Part shown: in pieces, positions 31,822 to 40,581 of the stretch
How positions within the stretch are numbered: the stretch's first letter is position 1
Layout of the letters: every line of letters starts with the position of its first letter
Assembly: GCF_001431525.1 (NCBI RefSeq)
Contig: NZ_LDJH01000002.1
Span: 124,001-188,000 of the forward strand
Length of the DNA: 64,000 nt
Reading direction: 5' to 3'
From: Stenotrophomonas koreensis
GTDB taxonomy: Bacteria; Pseudomonadota; Gammaproteobacteria; Xanthomonadales; Xanthomonadaceae
Made by a program: the position numbers and the translations under genes
Notes under the pieces: model-generated
What the model was told of the DNA's origin: nothing
Databases searched by the model: none
What the model saw: the letters and a program-made list of their open reading frames with translations, nothing else

Positions 31822-34244
31822 TGCGCCAGCAACCCATCAACCTGATCGGCGGCTTCTACGCCGACGAAAGCCGGCATTGGTCGGTGCAGGACACCTGCAA
31901 CTGGTTGCCGGTGGTGGCCGAGCAGGCTGGCACGCTGACGCCGGCCAAGCTGGCCACGCCTCCGGGCCTGCGTCCATACCAGCAGATCGGAACCGGCCCG
32001 ATCCGTGGCATGCACGACTGCGAGGGACAGCGGTTCGTTGTCTCCGGCCGCACGCTGTACCGGATCACGAATACCGGCGTTGGTATCCCGCTGGGCACGA
32101 TCCCCGGTGTTGGCCGCGTGTCGATCAGTCACAACCAGTTCGGCGGCGGCAACCAGGTGCTGGTGTGCAACGGCGCACCGGGCGGAGGCTACGTCTACGA
32201 CACCCGCGCGCAGACGTTCGAGCGCATCACCGATCCGGGGTTTCCGGGCTCGCTGCAGACGGCCTACATCGACAGCTATCTGCTGGGCGTCGAGCCTGCC
32301 GGCCGGTTCTGGTTCCATTCGAATCTGGCCGACGCGACCGACTACAACACGCTGGACCGGTACGAGGCCGAGGCCGCGCCGGATCGGATCGTCGGCTTGG
32401 CCGTGTCGCAGTTCGAAGTGATCGTTTTCGGCGAGCGCACGGCCGAGTTTTACGGCAATGCCGGCGGCGCAACGGGCACCTTCCAGTCAAAGCGGGCCGT
32501 CATCGACCGCGGCTGCGCTTCCCGGAACACCATCTGCAACCTGGACAACAGCGTCTTCTGGCTGGGCGATGACGGCATCGTCTACCGGCTGGAAGGCTAC
32601 GCTGCCCGGCGCGTGTCCACCGTGCCGCTTGAGCGCGCACTGGCCGGCCTGCGCTGGCAGGACGCCTTCGCCTTCGCTTGGGAAGACCGCGGCCACAAAT
32701 GCTACTACCTGACCTTCCCGGACGGGCAGACGTGGGGCTATGACGTGGTGTGCGGCCTGTGGCATCGCCGCGAGTCCTATGGCCTGTCCCGCTGGCGGCT
32801 CAATGATGCCGTGCGCTGGGGTAATGCCTGGTTCGGTGGCGACTTCCAAAACGGCCGCATCTGGCAGCTGGACTGGGATTACCAGGCCGAGGGCGACCAG
32901 CCCATGGTGTCCGAGCGCACCAGCCCGGTGATGGCCGACAACCAGAGCGCGTTCATTGCGGCCAGTGTCGAGTTGATCATGGGAGTCGGCCAGCAGCCGG
33001 CGGTGATCAGTGGCGAGTTCCCGGAGCAGCCGAATGGGCCGACGATCACCGGCAGCGCGCCGACAGGCAGTGCAGGATGGCCATATCCTGGGTACAGCTA
33101 CAACGTTACTGCTGGAGACGCCCCTGTCGGGTCGGTGAGGATCACCGATGGCCGTCTGCCAAATGGGTTGAGCTGGGATAACGGCGTGATCGAAAGTGGC
33201 GATCCGCTTGAATCAGGCGACTTCCCTATTGCAGTGCGCGCCACGGATGGCAATGGCCTGTGGGCAGAGATCAGGGACATTGTCAGGATCTCCCCCGTTC
33301 TGTACGTCCTTGCAAGCAGTGCCGTTGAGGGGTTGTGGATCTCGCGCGATTTGATCGAGTGGTCGAGCATGTACCCGCTTGTCCCAAGTGCAGGAAATTC
33401 AGTTAGTTCGGTTCACTCTGTTCCTGGCGGCCTGATCCTTGATGTTGTCTCTCGCGGCCAAGGTGACGTTCAGAAGATCGTTCGCACGGAGGCGCCGCCA
33501 TGGGGTGCATATGTACCCGTTACGGCGACAACTGTAGTGGAGTCGAAGACCGGGCTTTTGCCAGACCACTTCTGCATCAGCGGCAGCGTTGTGGTGGCTT
33601 GGGATAGCGCTGGCGCATACGGGAGCTACCACCTGAGCAGCGACGGCGGGGAAACGTTTGATGAAATTGCCACGCCACTCGGCCGCATACCCTGTGGTAT
33701 GGCGCGCATGAACTCAGGTCGATGGATAGCCCACTTCCAGTCCGGCCCTTCTCAAAATCTATATTACAGCGACGAGGACTCGCCTACAGCGTGGACGCCA
33801 GTTGCAGCGTCAGGCGGGAACTTTGCTACGCAAAACGGCGTGGCTGCTGGGGAATACGGCTACATGGTGGACAGCATCCGGCGCGTGTGGCGAACCGAAG
33901 ATGGTGAATCCTGGTCGCAGGTTGGCATCATTTCCCCGGCAAACCCTGCTAGTCCGCAGCTGAAGGTGCTGAGCAACGGCAATGTTCTTGCATACGGTCA
34001 GAACGGGTACGGAACGGTGGCGCTCAGTGTGGACAACGGCGTGACATGGCAATCTGTCGCAATCAGCGGGGCTGACAACATGATCGAAGTCAGCGAGGCG
34101 GCAGGGCGCGTAGTCGGATCAAGCGGAGCAAGCAAGTTCTGGGTCTCTGATGACTTTGGTCAGTCGTGGGATGAGTACGCCCCGCCGTTCAGCGGGTACG
34201 GCAATGCCGCGAGCATCACGATCCTGGAGCTGCAGCATGACTGA
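31821..34244 (+). CDS. Packaged-DNA stabilisation protein (P22 gp10-like) with inserted beta-propeller
   Basis: 807 aa. Residues 1-400 follow the P22 gp10-like plug/hub family: MRQQPINLIGGFYADESRHW, DTCNWLPVVAEQAGTLT, GERTAEFYGNAGG, FGGDFQNGRIWQLDWDYQ. From about residue 420 there is a putative Ig domain (YSYNVTAGDAPVGSVRITDG) and then a Asp-box/BNR-type propeller (SSDGGETFDEI, RTEDGESWSQV, SVDNGVTWQSV, SDDFGQSWDEY at about 606-780). This part has lower GC. The usual C-terminus of the family is found in the next gene. Confidence 0.85.
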   Translation: MRQQPINLIGGFYADESRHWSVQDTCNWLPVVAEQAGTLTPAKLATPPGLRPYQQIGTGPIRGMHDCEGQRFVVSGRTLYRITNTGVGIPLGTIPGVGRVSISHNQFGGGNQVLVCNGAPGGGYVYDTRAQTFERITDPGFPGSLQTAYIDSYLLGVEPAGRFWFHSNLADATDYNTLDRYEAEAAPDRIVGLAVSQFEVIVFGERTAEFYGNAGGATGTFQSKRAVIDRGCASRNTICNLDNSVFWLGDDGIVYRLEGYAARRVSTVPLERALAGLRWQDAFAFAWEDRGHKCYYLTFPDGQTWGYDVVCGLWHRRESYGLSRWRLNDAVRWGNAWFGGDFQNGRIWQLDWDYQAEGDQPMVSERTSPVMADNQSAFIAASVELIMGVGQQPAVISGEFPEQPNGPTITGSAPTGSAGWPYPGYSYNVTAGDAPVGSVRITDGRLPNGLSWDNGVIESGDPLESGDFPIAVRATDGNGLWAEIRDIVRISPVLYVLASSAVEGLWISRDLIEWSSMYPLVPSAGNSVSSVHSVPGGLILDVVSRGQGDVQKIVRTEAPPWGAYVPVTATTVVESKTGLLPDHFCISGSVVVAWDSAGAYGSYHLSSDGGETFDEIATPLGRIPCGMARMNSGRWIAHFQSGPSQNLYYSDEDSPTAWTPVAASGGNFATQNGVAAGEYGYMVDSIRRVWRTEDGESWSQVGIISPANPASPQLKVLSNGNVLAYGQNGYGTVALSVDNGVTWQSVAISGADNMIEVSEAAGRVVGSSGASKFWVSDDFGQSWDEYAPPFSGYGNAASITILELQHD

Positions 34245-34458
34245 CCACTACATCGAGGTGGCCGTCTCCAAGGATGGCGGCCACACCTGGTCGAACTGGC
34301 GTCGCCGGTCGCTGGGTGCGGTCGGCCAGTACGAACAGCGCATCCGCCTGCTGCGCCTGGGCCGCTACCGCCATGCCGTCATGAAAATCCGCGTGTCCAG
34401 CCCGGTCAAGCGCGACCTTCTGGGCGGCGTGGCCGCTATCGAGCCTACGGAGGGCTGA
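34237..34458 (+). CDS. Detached C-terminal part of the gp10-like tail hub protein
   Basis: 73 aa from ATG 34237, overlapping the previous gene by 8 nt (ATGACTGA). SKDGGHTWSNWRRRSLGAVG, RLLRLGRYRHAVMKIRVSSPVKRDLLGGVAAIEP is what normally ends gp10-like proteins in one chain. The 5' gene carries an inserted module and a stop just here, so the protein appears to be split in two. Confidence 0.75.
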   Translation: MTDHYIEVAVSKDGGHTWSNWRRRSLGAVGQYEQRIRLLRLGRYRHAVMKIRVSSPVKRDLLGGVAAIEPTEG

Positions 34459-35003
34459 TGCTCATCATCGATGACGCAATCCCGGATGCCGCAGGGCTCC
34501 GGGCCGAAGCCCTGCGCGCGCCGTACATCGACTGGCCCGGCTATGACGGCCAGGTCTACAAGCGGGTGGCGCTGGTGAATGTGCCAGGCCTGCAGGCTGC
34601 CATCGAGGCAGCGATGGGGCCTGTGGACATGCTCGGCATGGGCTATCGGCTCAACTACGGCGGCGAGCTGCCAAACCAGGCCGTGCATTCGGATCTGGGC
34701 TGGGGCACGCACGCCGCGGTGCTGTACCTGAGCGATGGCCCCGGCGGCACCGCGCTGTGGCGGCACAAGGCCACCGGCACCGAGCGCATCGACGCCGGGC
34801 AGGCGGATCTACTTGAGCGCGTCGGCAGTGACTGGGACGACGCCAGCGCCTGGGATCAGGTCGGCCTGGCAGAAATGAAACTGGGCCGGCTGGTGATCTA
34901 TGAGTCAGCCCTGTTCCACAGCCGGTGGCCGTTCGCGGCATTCGGCACTGACCCCGAATCCGGCCGGCTCATCGCCGTGGCCTTCTTTTCCCTGAGGGGC
35001 TGA
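34458..35003 (+). CDS. 2OG-Fe(II) oxygenase-like protein (DUF6445 type)
   Basis: 181 aa. The iron triad HxD...H is visible as His77, Asp79 (VHSDLGWGTHAAVLYLSD) and His154 (ALFHSRWPF), with Arg170 as candidate 2-oxoglutarate ligand. It resembles prolyl-4-hydroxylase-like DUF6445 proteins found in tail modules of podoviruses. Substrate unknown; neighbours suggest a virion protein or a host surface protein. The start overlaps the preceding TGA by 1 nt. Confidence 0.8.
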   Translation: MLIIDDAIPDAAGLRAEALRAPYIDWPGYDGQVYKRVALVNVPGLQAAIEAAMGPVDMLGMGYRLNYGGELPNQAVHSDLGWGTHAAVLYLSDGPGGTALWRHKATGTERIDAGQADLLERVGSDWDDASAWDQVGLAEMKLGRLVIYESALFHSRWPFAAFGTDPESGRLIAVAFFSLRG

Positions 35004-35452
35004 TGACCATCATCCGCAATGCAACGCTGGCCGACGTGCCGGCGATCGTGCGCATGTCCGCGCAGTTCTACCCGACAACGCATTACGCCGACTGGGTGGC
35101 GATGGACGAGGACAGCGTGGCAGACCTGGCCACCGGCCTGATCGCCGACCACGTTTTCCTCGTGGCCGAGCGCGACGGCCAGCTGGTCGGCATGGCCGGC
35201 GTGATGCTGTGCCCGTTCCTGTTCAACCGCAACCAGCTGTTCGCGGTGGAGATCGTCTGGTGGGTTGCCCCGGAGGTGCGCGGCACCAGCATTGCCCACC
35301 GCCTGCTGCGCGCCATCGAGCAGCCATGCCGCGATGCCGGCGCCAACCGCATCCAGATGGTGCACATGCCAAACAGCCCGCCCCAGGCTGCCGCGCTGTA
35401 TGAGCGCAGCGGATATCTGGAATCTGAAATCAGCTACACGAAGGACATCTGA
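35003..35452 (+). CDS. GNAT-family N-acetyltransferase
   Basis: 149 aa. GNAT fold: IRNATLADVPAIVRMS, central LVAERDGQLVGMAGVML, acetyl-CoA loop WWVAPEVRGTSIAHRLLRAIE, and C-terminal AALYERSGYLESE. Overlaps the oxygenase gene by 1 nt. Placed among structural genes, so it probably modifies a phage or host protein; substrate unknown. Confidence 0.85.
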   Translation: MTIIRNATLADVPAIVRMSAQFYPTTHYADWVAMDEDSVADLATGLIADHVFLVAERDGQLVGMAGVMLCPFLFNRNQLFAVEIVWWVAPEVRGTSIAHRLLRAIEQPCRDAGANRIQMVHMPNSPPQAAALYERSGYLESEISYTKDI

Positions 35453-35453
35453 C

Positions 35454-36137
35454 ATGGCAGCAGTAACGGCAGCAGTGGCGGTGGGTGCCGGCATGGCGTA
35501 TTCCGCCAACCGGCAGGGCGCAGCAGCAAAGAAGGCCGGCAACGCGAAGGCAAATGCCGCGCAGGCAACCATCGATCAAAATCAGGCGATGTACGACCAG
35601 GGCATGGAACTGGCCCAGCCGTACTACGATGCCGGCGGCAGCGCGCTGGCGCAGATGCAGGCGCTCAACAGCGGCGACTTTTCCAGCTTCAACGAATCGC
35701 CGGATTTCCAGTTTGCCCGCGACCAGGGCCTGCAAAGCCTGGACCGCAGCGCGGCGGCCCGTGGCGGCCTCTATTCCGGCGGCGCCGATGCCGACCGCAT
35801 GGCGTTTGCCAGCGGGCTGGCCAGCCAGAACTACGGCAACTACTACGGCCGGCTGGCCAACCTTGCCCAGATGGGGCAGAACCAGTCCCAGTACATGGGC
35901 AATCTCGGCCAGAACTTCGGCAACCAGTACGCCAACGCCATGGGCATCAAGGGCGATGCCAAGGCTATGGCAGCATCGGCCACGGCCGGCGCACAGGCCG
36001 GCTACGGCAACGCGCTGGCATCTGCCGCCGGGACATACATGGGCATGGGCGGTGGCGGCGGGAGCATGGGCGGAATGAACAACCTCACAGGCATGTTCCA
36101 GGGTGCCACCAACCGCAAATCCGGCTACGGGGGCTGA
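35454..36137 (+). CDS. Putative ejection/DNA-transfer protein 1
   Basis: 227 aa. Ala/Gly/Gln/Asn-rich, with hydrophobic N-terminal VTAAVAVGAGMAYSANRQGAA and repeats such as RGGLYSGGADADRMAFASGLA and YYGRLANLAQMGQNQSQYMG. This composition and order match internal virion proteins of P22-like phages that are injected with DNA. Confidence 0.7.
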   Translation: MAAVTAAVAVGAGMAYSANRQGAAAKKAGNAKANAAQATIDQNQAMYDQGMELAQPYYDAGGSALAQMQALNSGDFSSFNESPDFQFARDQGLQSLDRSAAARGGLYSGGADADRMAFASGLASQNYGNYYGRLANLAQMGQNQSQYMGNLGQNFGNQYANAMGIKGDAKAMAASATAGAQAGYGNALASAAGTYMGMGGGGGSMGGMNNLTGMFQGATNRKSGYGG

Positions 36138-36140
36138 TCT

Positions 36141-37673
36141 GTGAACTTCCAGCAAAACTTCATGAACTCGCTGACTGGCGGGCTGCAGTTCGGCCAGCAG
36201 CTCAAGGCGCAGCGCGACACCACGCAGATCAACCGGCTGGCCGGGCAGGCCTATGGCGCAGAGCCTGAGCAGCGCGAATCTCTGCTTGCGCAGATGCAGC
36301 AGGTGAACCCGACGATGGCTGCCGAGCAGGAAAAGGCGCTTGGCATGACCGACGAGCGCCGCCAGAAGGGGCTCATCAACGCCGCGCGCATCCTGGTCAA
36401 CACCCCCGAGCAGTTCCGCGCCGGGCAGTACGCCCGCATGGTTCCGGGCCTGTCGCGGTACGGCCTGAGCGACCTGCCGCCCGAGTACAACGCCGAAACC
36501 AGCGGGCTGATCATGGAAACGGCGCAGGGGCTGGTGCGGGCAGCTGGAGGCGGCGACAGTGAGCAGTTCACGCTCGGCCCTGGCTCCAAGCGTTTCGATG
36601 CATCGGGCAACGTGATTGCCGAGGTCCCGTTTGCCCCGGCCAGCGGGACCCTTGTTGATGTCCCGGACGGCATGGGCGGAACGATGAAGATGGTGTGGGA
36701 CCCGCGCACGCGGCAGCTGGGCGATCTGCCGCAGGTAGGCGGCTCAGGTCGTACCTATGAAGACGGCTCACCGACAATCCTGAGCAGCGGCAGGGCACCT
36801 GATGGGACGCAGTTCCAGTTCGACCCTGGCATGCCCGCGTGGGCTCAACAGGCTGCACTGGCGGATGTCGCAAGTGGCGGCACGCTTACCGAGGTTGCCT
36901 TGCCGGATCGCGATGCGCCTCCGCAGCAGGGCGCGCGCCCCGGCCGTATCGGGTACAACCCCCCAAAGCAGCAGGAACAGTACGCAACCCTGTCTGCCGG
37001 CGAGGTCGCTGCACTCGGGCTCCCCGAGGGCACTGTTGCGCAGCGCAGCCCCACAGGTCAGGTGCAGGTGGTTTCCAGGCCAAGCGCTACTGCAGCAGGC
37101 GGGCAGGTCATCGACAACGGCGATGGCACGACCACCTACATCCCGCCGGGGAAGATCAGCGAAGGCGAGCGCAATGCAAGCGGCTTCTACCAGCGCATGA
37201 TCGCGGCCAATGCCGAGATGCAGCAGCTTGAGCAGTCTGGTTATGACCCGACCAACCGGCGCGATTACTACACCGCCGGCGGTGAGTTTCTGAACCCACT
37301 GGCCAGCCCGGAGGGTCAGCGCTACAGACAGGCCCAGGACAACTGGCTGCGTGCAAACCTGCGCAAGGAGTCCGGCGCTGCGATTGGCGTGGATGAGATG
37401 GACCAGGAGCGGAAGAATTACTTCCCAATCCCCGGAGACACCCCAGAGGTCATCGCGCAGAAGATGCGCAACAGGAAAACTACCGAGCGGGCAATGAGGG
37501 CAGCAGCGGGGGCAGGTCTGCCGCCCGTAGGCCAAGATCCTGCACCGGCCGGGCCAGCAGCTCAGGCTGGGCAGCAACGCCCCGTCATGGTCAACAGCCC
37601 GGCCGAATACAACGCACTGCCGGCCGGCGCCCTCTACACCGCCCCGGATGGTTCCACCCGGAGGAAGAAGTGA
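36141..37673 (+). CDS. Putative ejection protein 2
   Basis: 510 aa, GTG start. N-terminus NFQQNFMNSLTGGLQFGQQL, followed by helical Gln/Ala-rich sequence, a central beta-rich segment and FLNPLASPEGQRYRQAQDNWLRANLRKESGAAIGVDE near residue 395. That last motif is common in podovirus internal proteins. Role inferred from position. Confidence 0.7.
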   Translation: MNFQQNFMNSLTGGLQFGQQLKAQRDTTQINRLAGQAYGAEPEQRESLLAQMQQVNPTMAAEQEKALGMTDERRQKGLINAARILVNTPEQFRAGQYARMVPGLSRYGLSDLPPEYNAETSGLIMETAQGLVRAAGGGDSEQFTLGPGSKRFDASGNVIAEVPFAPASGTLVDVPDGMGGTMKMVWDPRTRQLGDLPQVGGSGRTYEDGSPTILSSGRAPDGTQFQFDPGMPAWAQQAALADVASGGTLTEVALPDRDAPPQQGARPGRIGYNPPKQQEQYATLSAGEVAALGLPEGTVAQRSPTGQVQVVSRPSATAAGGQVIDNGDGTTTYIPPGKISEGERNASGFYQRMIAANAEMQQLEQSGYDPTNRRDYYTAGGEFLNPLASPEGQRYRQAQDNWLRANLRKESGAAIGVDEMDQERKNYFPIPGDTPEVIAQKMRNRKTTERAMRAAAGAGLPPVGQDPAPAGPAAQAGQQRPVMVNSPAEYNALPAGALYTAPDGSTRRKK

Positions 37674-39862
37674 TGCAGAACCCGTGGGATGCCGACGAGG
37701 TTGTGGCGCCGCCGCCGGCGATGGCCGGCCAGGCCCCGCAGAAGGGTTTCACCAGCTGGAGCACCGTGCCCTGGGAGCAGGACGAGATCATCGCCGGCCC
37801 GCAGGATGAGCAGGTTTCCGGCAATGGCGAGATGGGCGGCACCGGCGTCCTCGAAATCGACATTGTGGGCGGCACGCCGGAGAGCGAGGCGGCGCAAGGC
37901 AGCATGCGTGCGCCGTTGCCGGTGCGGGTGGGGGATGAGGCAAAGTCGCTGTTCCGGGCCGACTCCGATATCGCACTGAGCGGCGGGCAGAAGCTCATCG
38001 CTGCGGCCAAGGATATGTTCGGCAGCCAGAAGGGCGTGGCCGAGTATGCGGCCGAGAAGCTGGGCGGCCGGGTTGTGCGCACAAGCGACGGCGGCTATGG
38101 CGTGATCAGCCAGGACGGCAAGGAATACCGGGTCAACGACGAAGGGCTGGATTCGGCGGACATCGGTAATGTGGCCGGCAACATTGCCGCAGCCTTCGTC
38201 CCTGCATCATGGGCCGGCAGGATTGCCCAGGCGCGCAATGTTGGCCTCGGCGGACGCGCGGTGCTGCAGGGCGGCGTCGCTGGTGCGCAGGATGCCGCCA
38301 TGAATGCGGCGGTGAGCGGTGGCGACGTGGACATTGGCCGGGCGGCAATCAGCGCGGCCGGCGGCGGGCTGGGCGAGGTTGCCGGCACCGGCTTGTCGGC
38401 TGCCGGCAGCAAGCTGGGCCAGCTGGCGCGCGCGCGCTCTGGCCAGAACCGGCAGTCGGCACTGGCCACCCTGGCTGATGCGGGCATCCAGCAGCCGCCG
38501 CCGACCATGCTGGCACAGATGGCCCAGCAGGCCGAGCAGATCCGGCTCGGCGCCGACCCGCGCACCGCGCTGGGCAATGCCGAGTTCGGCTTCCAGTACA
38601 CGCAGGGCCAGCGCCTTACCGATGCCGCGCAGAAGCACGCCCAGCTCAGCCGGGAGGAAGTGCTGCGGCAGTCGCCCGGCGGCGCTGCAGTGTTCGATGG
38701 TTTGCAGCGCAACAACCTGGCACGCCTGTCCGAAGCGGTGGACGGCATCGGCGGCCGGCTTGGCGGGCAGCCCATGGCCAGCCCCGGCGAGCTGGTACAG
38801 GGCAGCGCAGGCCGGCTGCGGCAGCAAGCCGATGAGCTGAAAGCGCAGGTGGACGACGCCTATGCCAACGTGCGCGGAGCCGACACCGTGGCCGTCAGCC
38901 GCGACACCGTGAGCGCAGTGCCGGCCCGGCTGCAGGGTGCAGTACGCGATTTCGACATCAACCCAGCAACCACACCTGGCGCCTACCGCGCGCTGGAGCA
39001 GGTGCGGCTGGCCACCGGCAGCATCCTCGGCAATCAGAACGTGCGCGGCGTGACCCTGCGGGCGCTGGAAACACAGCGGCGCATCATCGGCAATGCCGTT
39101 GGTGGCGCATCCAATCCGGCAGACCGGGCCGCACTGATGGCCATTCGCCGCGAGTTCGACGGCTGGATGGATGAGGCCATCGACACTGCCCTGGTGACCG
39201 GCGCCCCGGCCGCACTGGCCCAGCTCAAGCAGGCCCGCGCATTGCGTGCCGAGTTCGGCCGCCGGTTCGAGGGCGGAAAGGATGCGGACAGGTTCATCAC
39301 TGGCATGCTCGACGGCAGCCGCACGCCGGAAGAGCTGATGAACATCGCGCTGGGCGCATCGCAGGTCAGCAAGTCGGCCGGCGCACGCTTCATCGCCAGG
39401 CTGCGCACTGCGGCCAACGATGACCCGGCCGTGATGGGCGGCCTGCGCGCGGCTCACTTCGCCCGGCTCACGCGCGGCAACAACGGCGAGACCCTGACGC
39501 CTGGCCAGATCGTGCGCAACATTCGGGCCACCGAGTACAACAACGCCAGCGTGGCCAAGGCGCTGTACACCGATGCCGAGTGGGCAGAGATCCGCCGGCT
39601 GGCCAATGCGCTTGAGCCGATGGTGGCCAAGGGCGACTTTGCGCGCACCAGCGGCACGGCCGAGCGCCTGCAGCGCATGCTGTTCCAGCGCATCGGCGGC
39701 AGCCTGCCGTTCGTTGGCGAGACGGTGCAGGCGGTTGGTGGCGTGCGCGACTCGATCCGGGCAGGCAGGGCCGTCAACGGGCAGATGGTGCCGTATAACG
39801 GCGCAAACCCTGCGCTGCCGGCTGCAACCGAAGCAGCCCTACAGGAGCGAGTAGGGGATTAA
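37673..39862 (+). CDS. Putative large ejection protein 3
   Basis: 729 aa from ATG 37673 with GGAGG 8 nt upstream. N-terminus NPWDADEVVAPPPAMAGQ is typical of phage internal proteins, with a Gly/Ala-rich hydrophobic middle (GNIAAAFVPASWAGRIAQA; GGGLGEVAGTGLSAAGS) that could insert into membrane, and a long helical remainder. Comparable to gp16-like ejection proteins. Ends tail-to-tail with the minus-strand membrane protein gene. Confidence 0.72.
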   Translation: MQNPWDADEVVAPPPAMAGQAPQKGFTSWSTVPWEQDEIIAGPQDEQVSGNGEMGGTGVLEIDIVGGTPESEAAQGSMRAPLPVRVGDEAKSLFRADSDIALSGGQKLIAAAKDMFGSQKGVAEYAAEKLGGRVVRTSDGGYGVISQDGKEYRVNDEGLDSADIGNVAGNIAAAFVPASWAGRIAQARNVGLGGRAVLQGGVAGAQDAAMNAAVSGGDVDIGRAAISAAGGGLGEVAGTGLSAAGSKLGQLARARSGQNRQSALATLADAGIQQPPPTMLAQMAQQAEQIRLGADPRTALGNAEFGFQYTQGQRLTDAAQKHAQLSREEVLRQSPGGAAVFDGLQRNNLARLSEAVDGIGGRLGGQPMASPGELVQGSAGRLRQQADELKAQVDDAYANVRGADTVAVSRDTVSAVPARLQGAVRDFDINPATTPGAYRALEQVRLATGSILGNQNVRGVTLRALETQRRIIGNAVGGASNPADRAALMAIRREFDGWMDEAIDTALVTGAPAALAQLKQARALRAEFGRRFEGGKDADRFITGMLDGSRTPEELMNIALGASQVSKSAGARFIARLRTAANDDPAVMGGLRAAHFARLTRGNNGETLTPGQIVRNIRATEYNNASVAKALYTDAEWAEIRRLANALEPMVAKGDFARTSGTAERLQRMLFQRIGGSLPFVGETVQAVGGVRDSIRAGRAVNGQMVPYNGANPALPAATEAALQERVGD

Positions 39863-40101
39863 AGTTCCGGCGGGAGCTGGCCAGATTTCGCATAGGATCT
39901 GGCCAGCCTGTATCCAGCTACGAAGCCAAGCAAGCCGGCAGCTACAAGCGCGAATCCCCACCAGCCGAAGAGGCCGATCGGCACCATCAGGATGATGGCG
40001 GCGATTAGGCTGGTGATCGTGTACCCCACCTTGTCCTCAAACAGCCAGATCACCAGCCGGCGCCAGCGGGAGAGGTGGGCGAGGGATTCGTAGTCGGCCA
40101 T
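39859..40101 (-). CDS. Two-helix membrane protein, moron
   Basis: 80 aa with two hydrophobic helices (about 27-43 and 47-65: ITSLIAAIILMVPIGLF, GFALVAAGLLGFVAGYRLA). On the strand opposite to the late genes, 2 nt downstream of the Rap1a-like gene, so both are probably one transcript. Could take part in superinfection exclusion or support the neighbouring protein; function unknown. Confidence 0.65.
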   Translation of the reverse strand: MADYESLAHLSRWRRLVIWLFEDKVGYTITSLIAAIILMVPIGLFGWWGFALVAAGLLGFVAGYRLARSYAKSGQLPPEL

Positions 40102-40103
40102 GG

Positions 40104-40505
40104 TCAGCTGCAGGGGAAGGCAAGGGTGAGGGCGTGACGGAAGGCGAGCGCCCTGTCTACATGGTGCATTTCCGGTGTTTCATCAGCCCACTTCAAGAAC
40201 ACCAGTATTCGCTGGCCGAGATCAACAGACGGCGGGGTGCAGTAAGGCGGATCCCTGTGCAGCTCACCATCGGCAAGCGCATAGCCAAAGCACATGGCAG
40301 CGGCCAGCTCTTGGTTTGCGCTAAGCCGTGCGCCGGCGCCAGAAAGCCGTACAGGCAGGCAGGCGCGGGCAAGGGCGCCGGCAGTAGGGTTGCTGAACTC
40401 ATCAATCTCTGATGCTGTCGCAACAGACACCGCGCCCACGAAAAGCATGATGGCAGCCAAAAGTATGGCCGCCGGCTTGCTGAGGTCGTACTTGGGCTTG
40501 GTCAT
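40104..40505 (-). CDS. Rap1a/Tai-like secreted protein, moron
   Basis: 133 aa from ATG 40505 (AGAGG upstream; the longer frame to 40604 has no support). Signal peptide KPAAILLAAIMLFVGAVSVA. The mature part has the Rap1a/Tai arrangement: ARACLPVRL, AAAMCFGYALADG, PPYCTPPSVDLGQRILVFLKW and C-terminal ALTLAFPC, with four Cys for two disulfides. Rap1a proteins are periplasmic immunity proteins against cell-wall amidase effectors. In a prophage it could protect the lysogen or block a competitor; this is inference. Confidence 0.75.
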   Translation of the reverse strand: MTKPKYDLSKPAAILLAAIMLFVGAVSVATASEIDEFSNPTAGALARACLPVRLSGAGARLSANQELAAAMCFGYALADGELHRDPPYCTPPSVDLGQRILVFLKWADETPEMHHVDRALAFRHALTLAFPCS

Positions 40506-40538
40506 TCCACACCTCTCATTGATATCCGTTTCCCCAAA

Positions 40539-40565
40539 GGCCCCGATTTCCGGGGCCTTCTTTTT
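40539..40565 (+). terminator. Intrinsic terminator between morons
   Basis: GGCCCCG (40539-40545), loop ATTTC, CGGGGCC (40551-40557), TTCTTTTT. Oriented to stop rightward late transcripts; on the other strand the T-tract is weak. Confidence 0.7.
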
Positions 40566-40581
40566 ACAGGAACTGCCGTGA

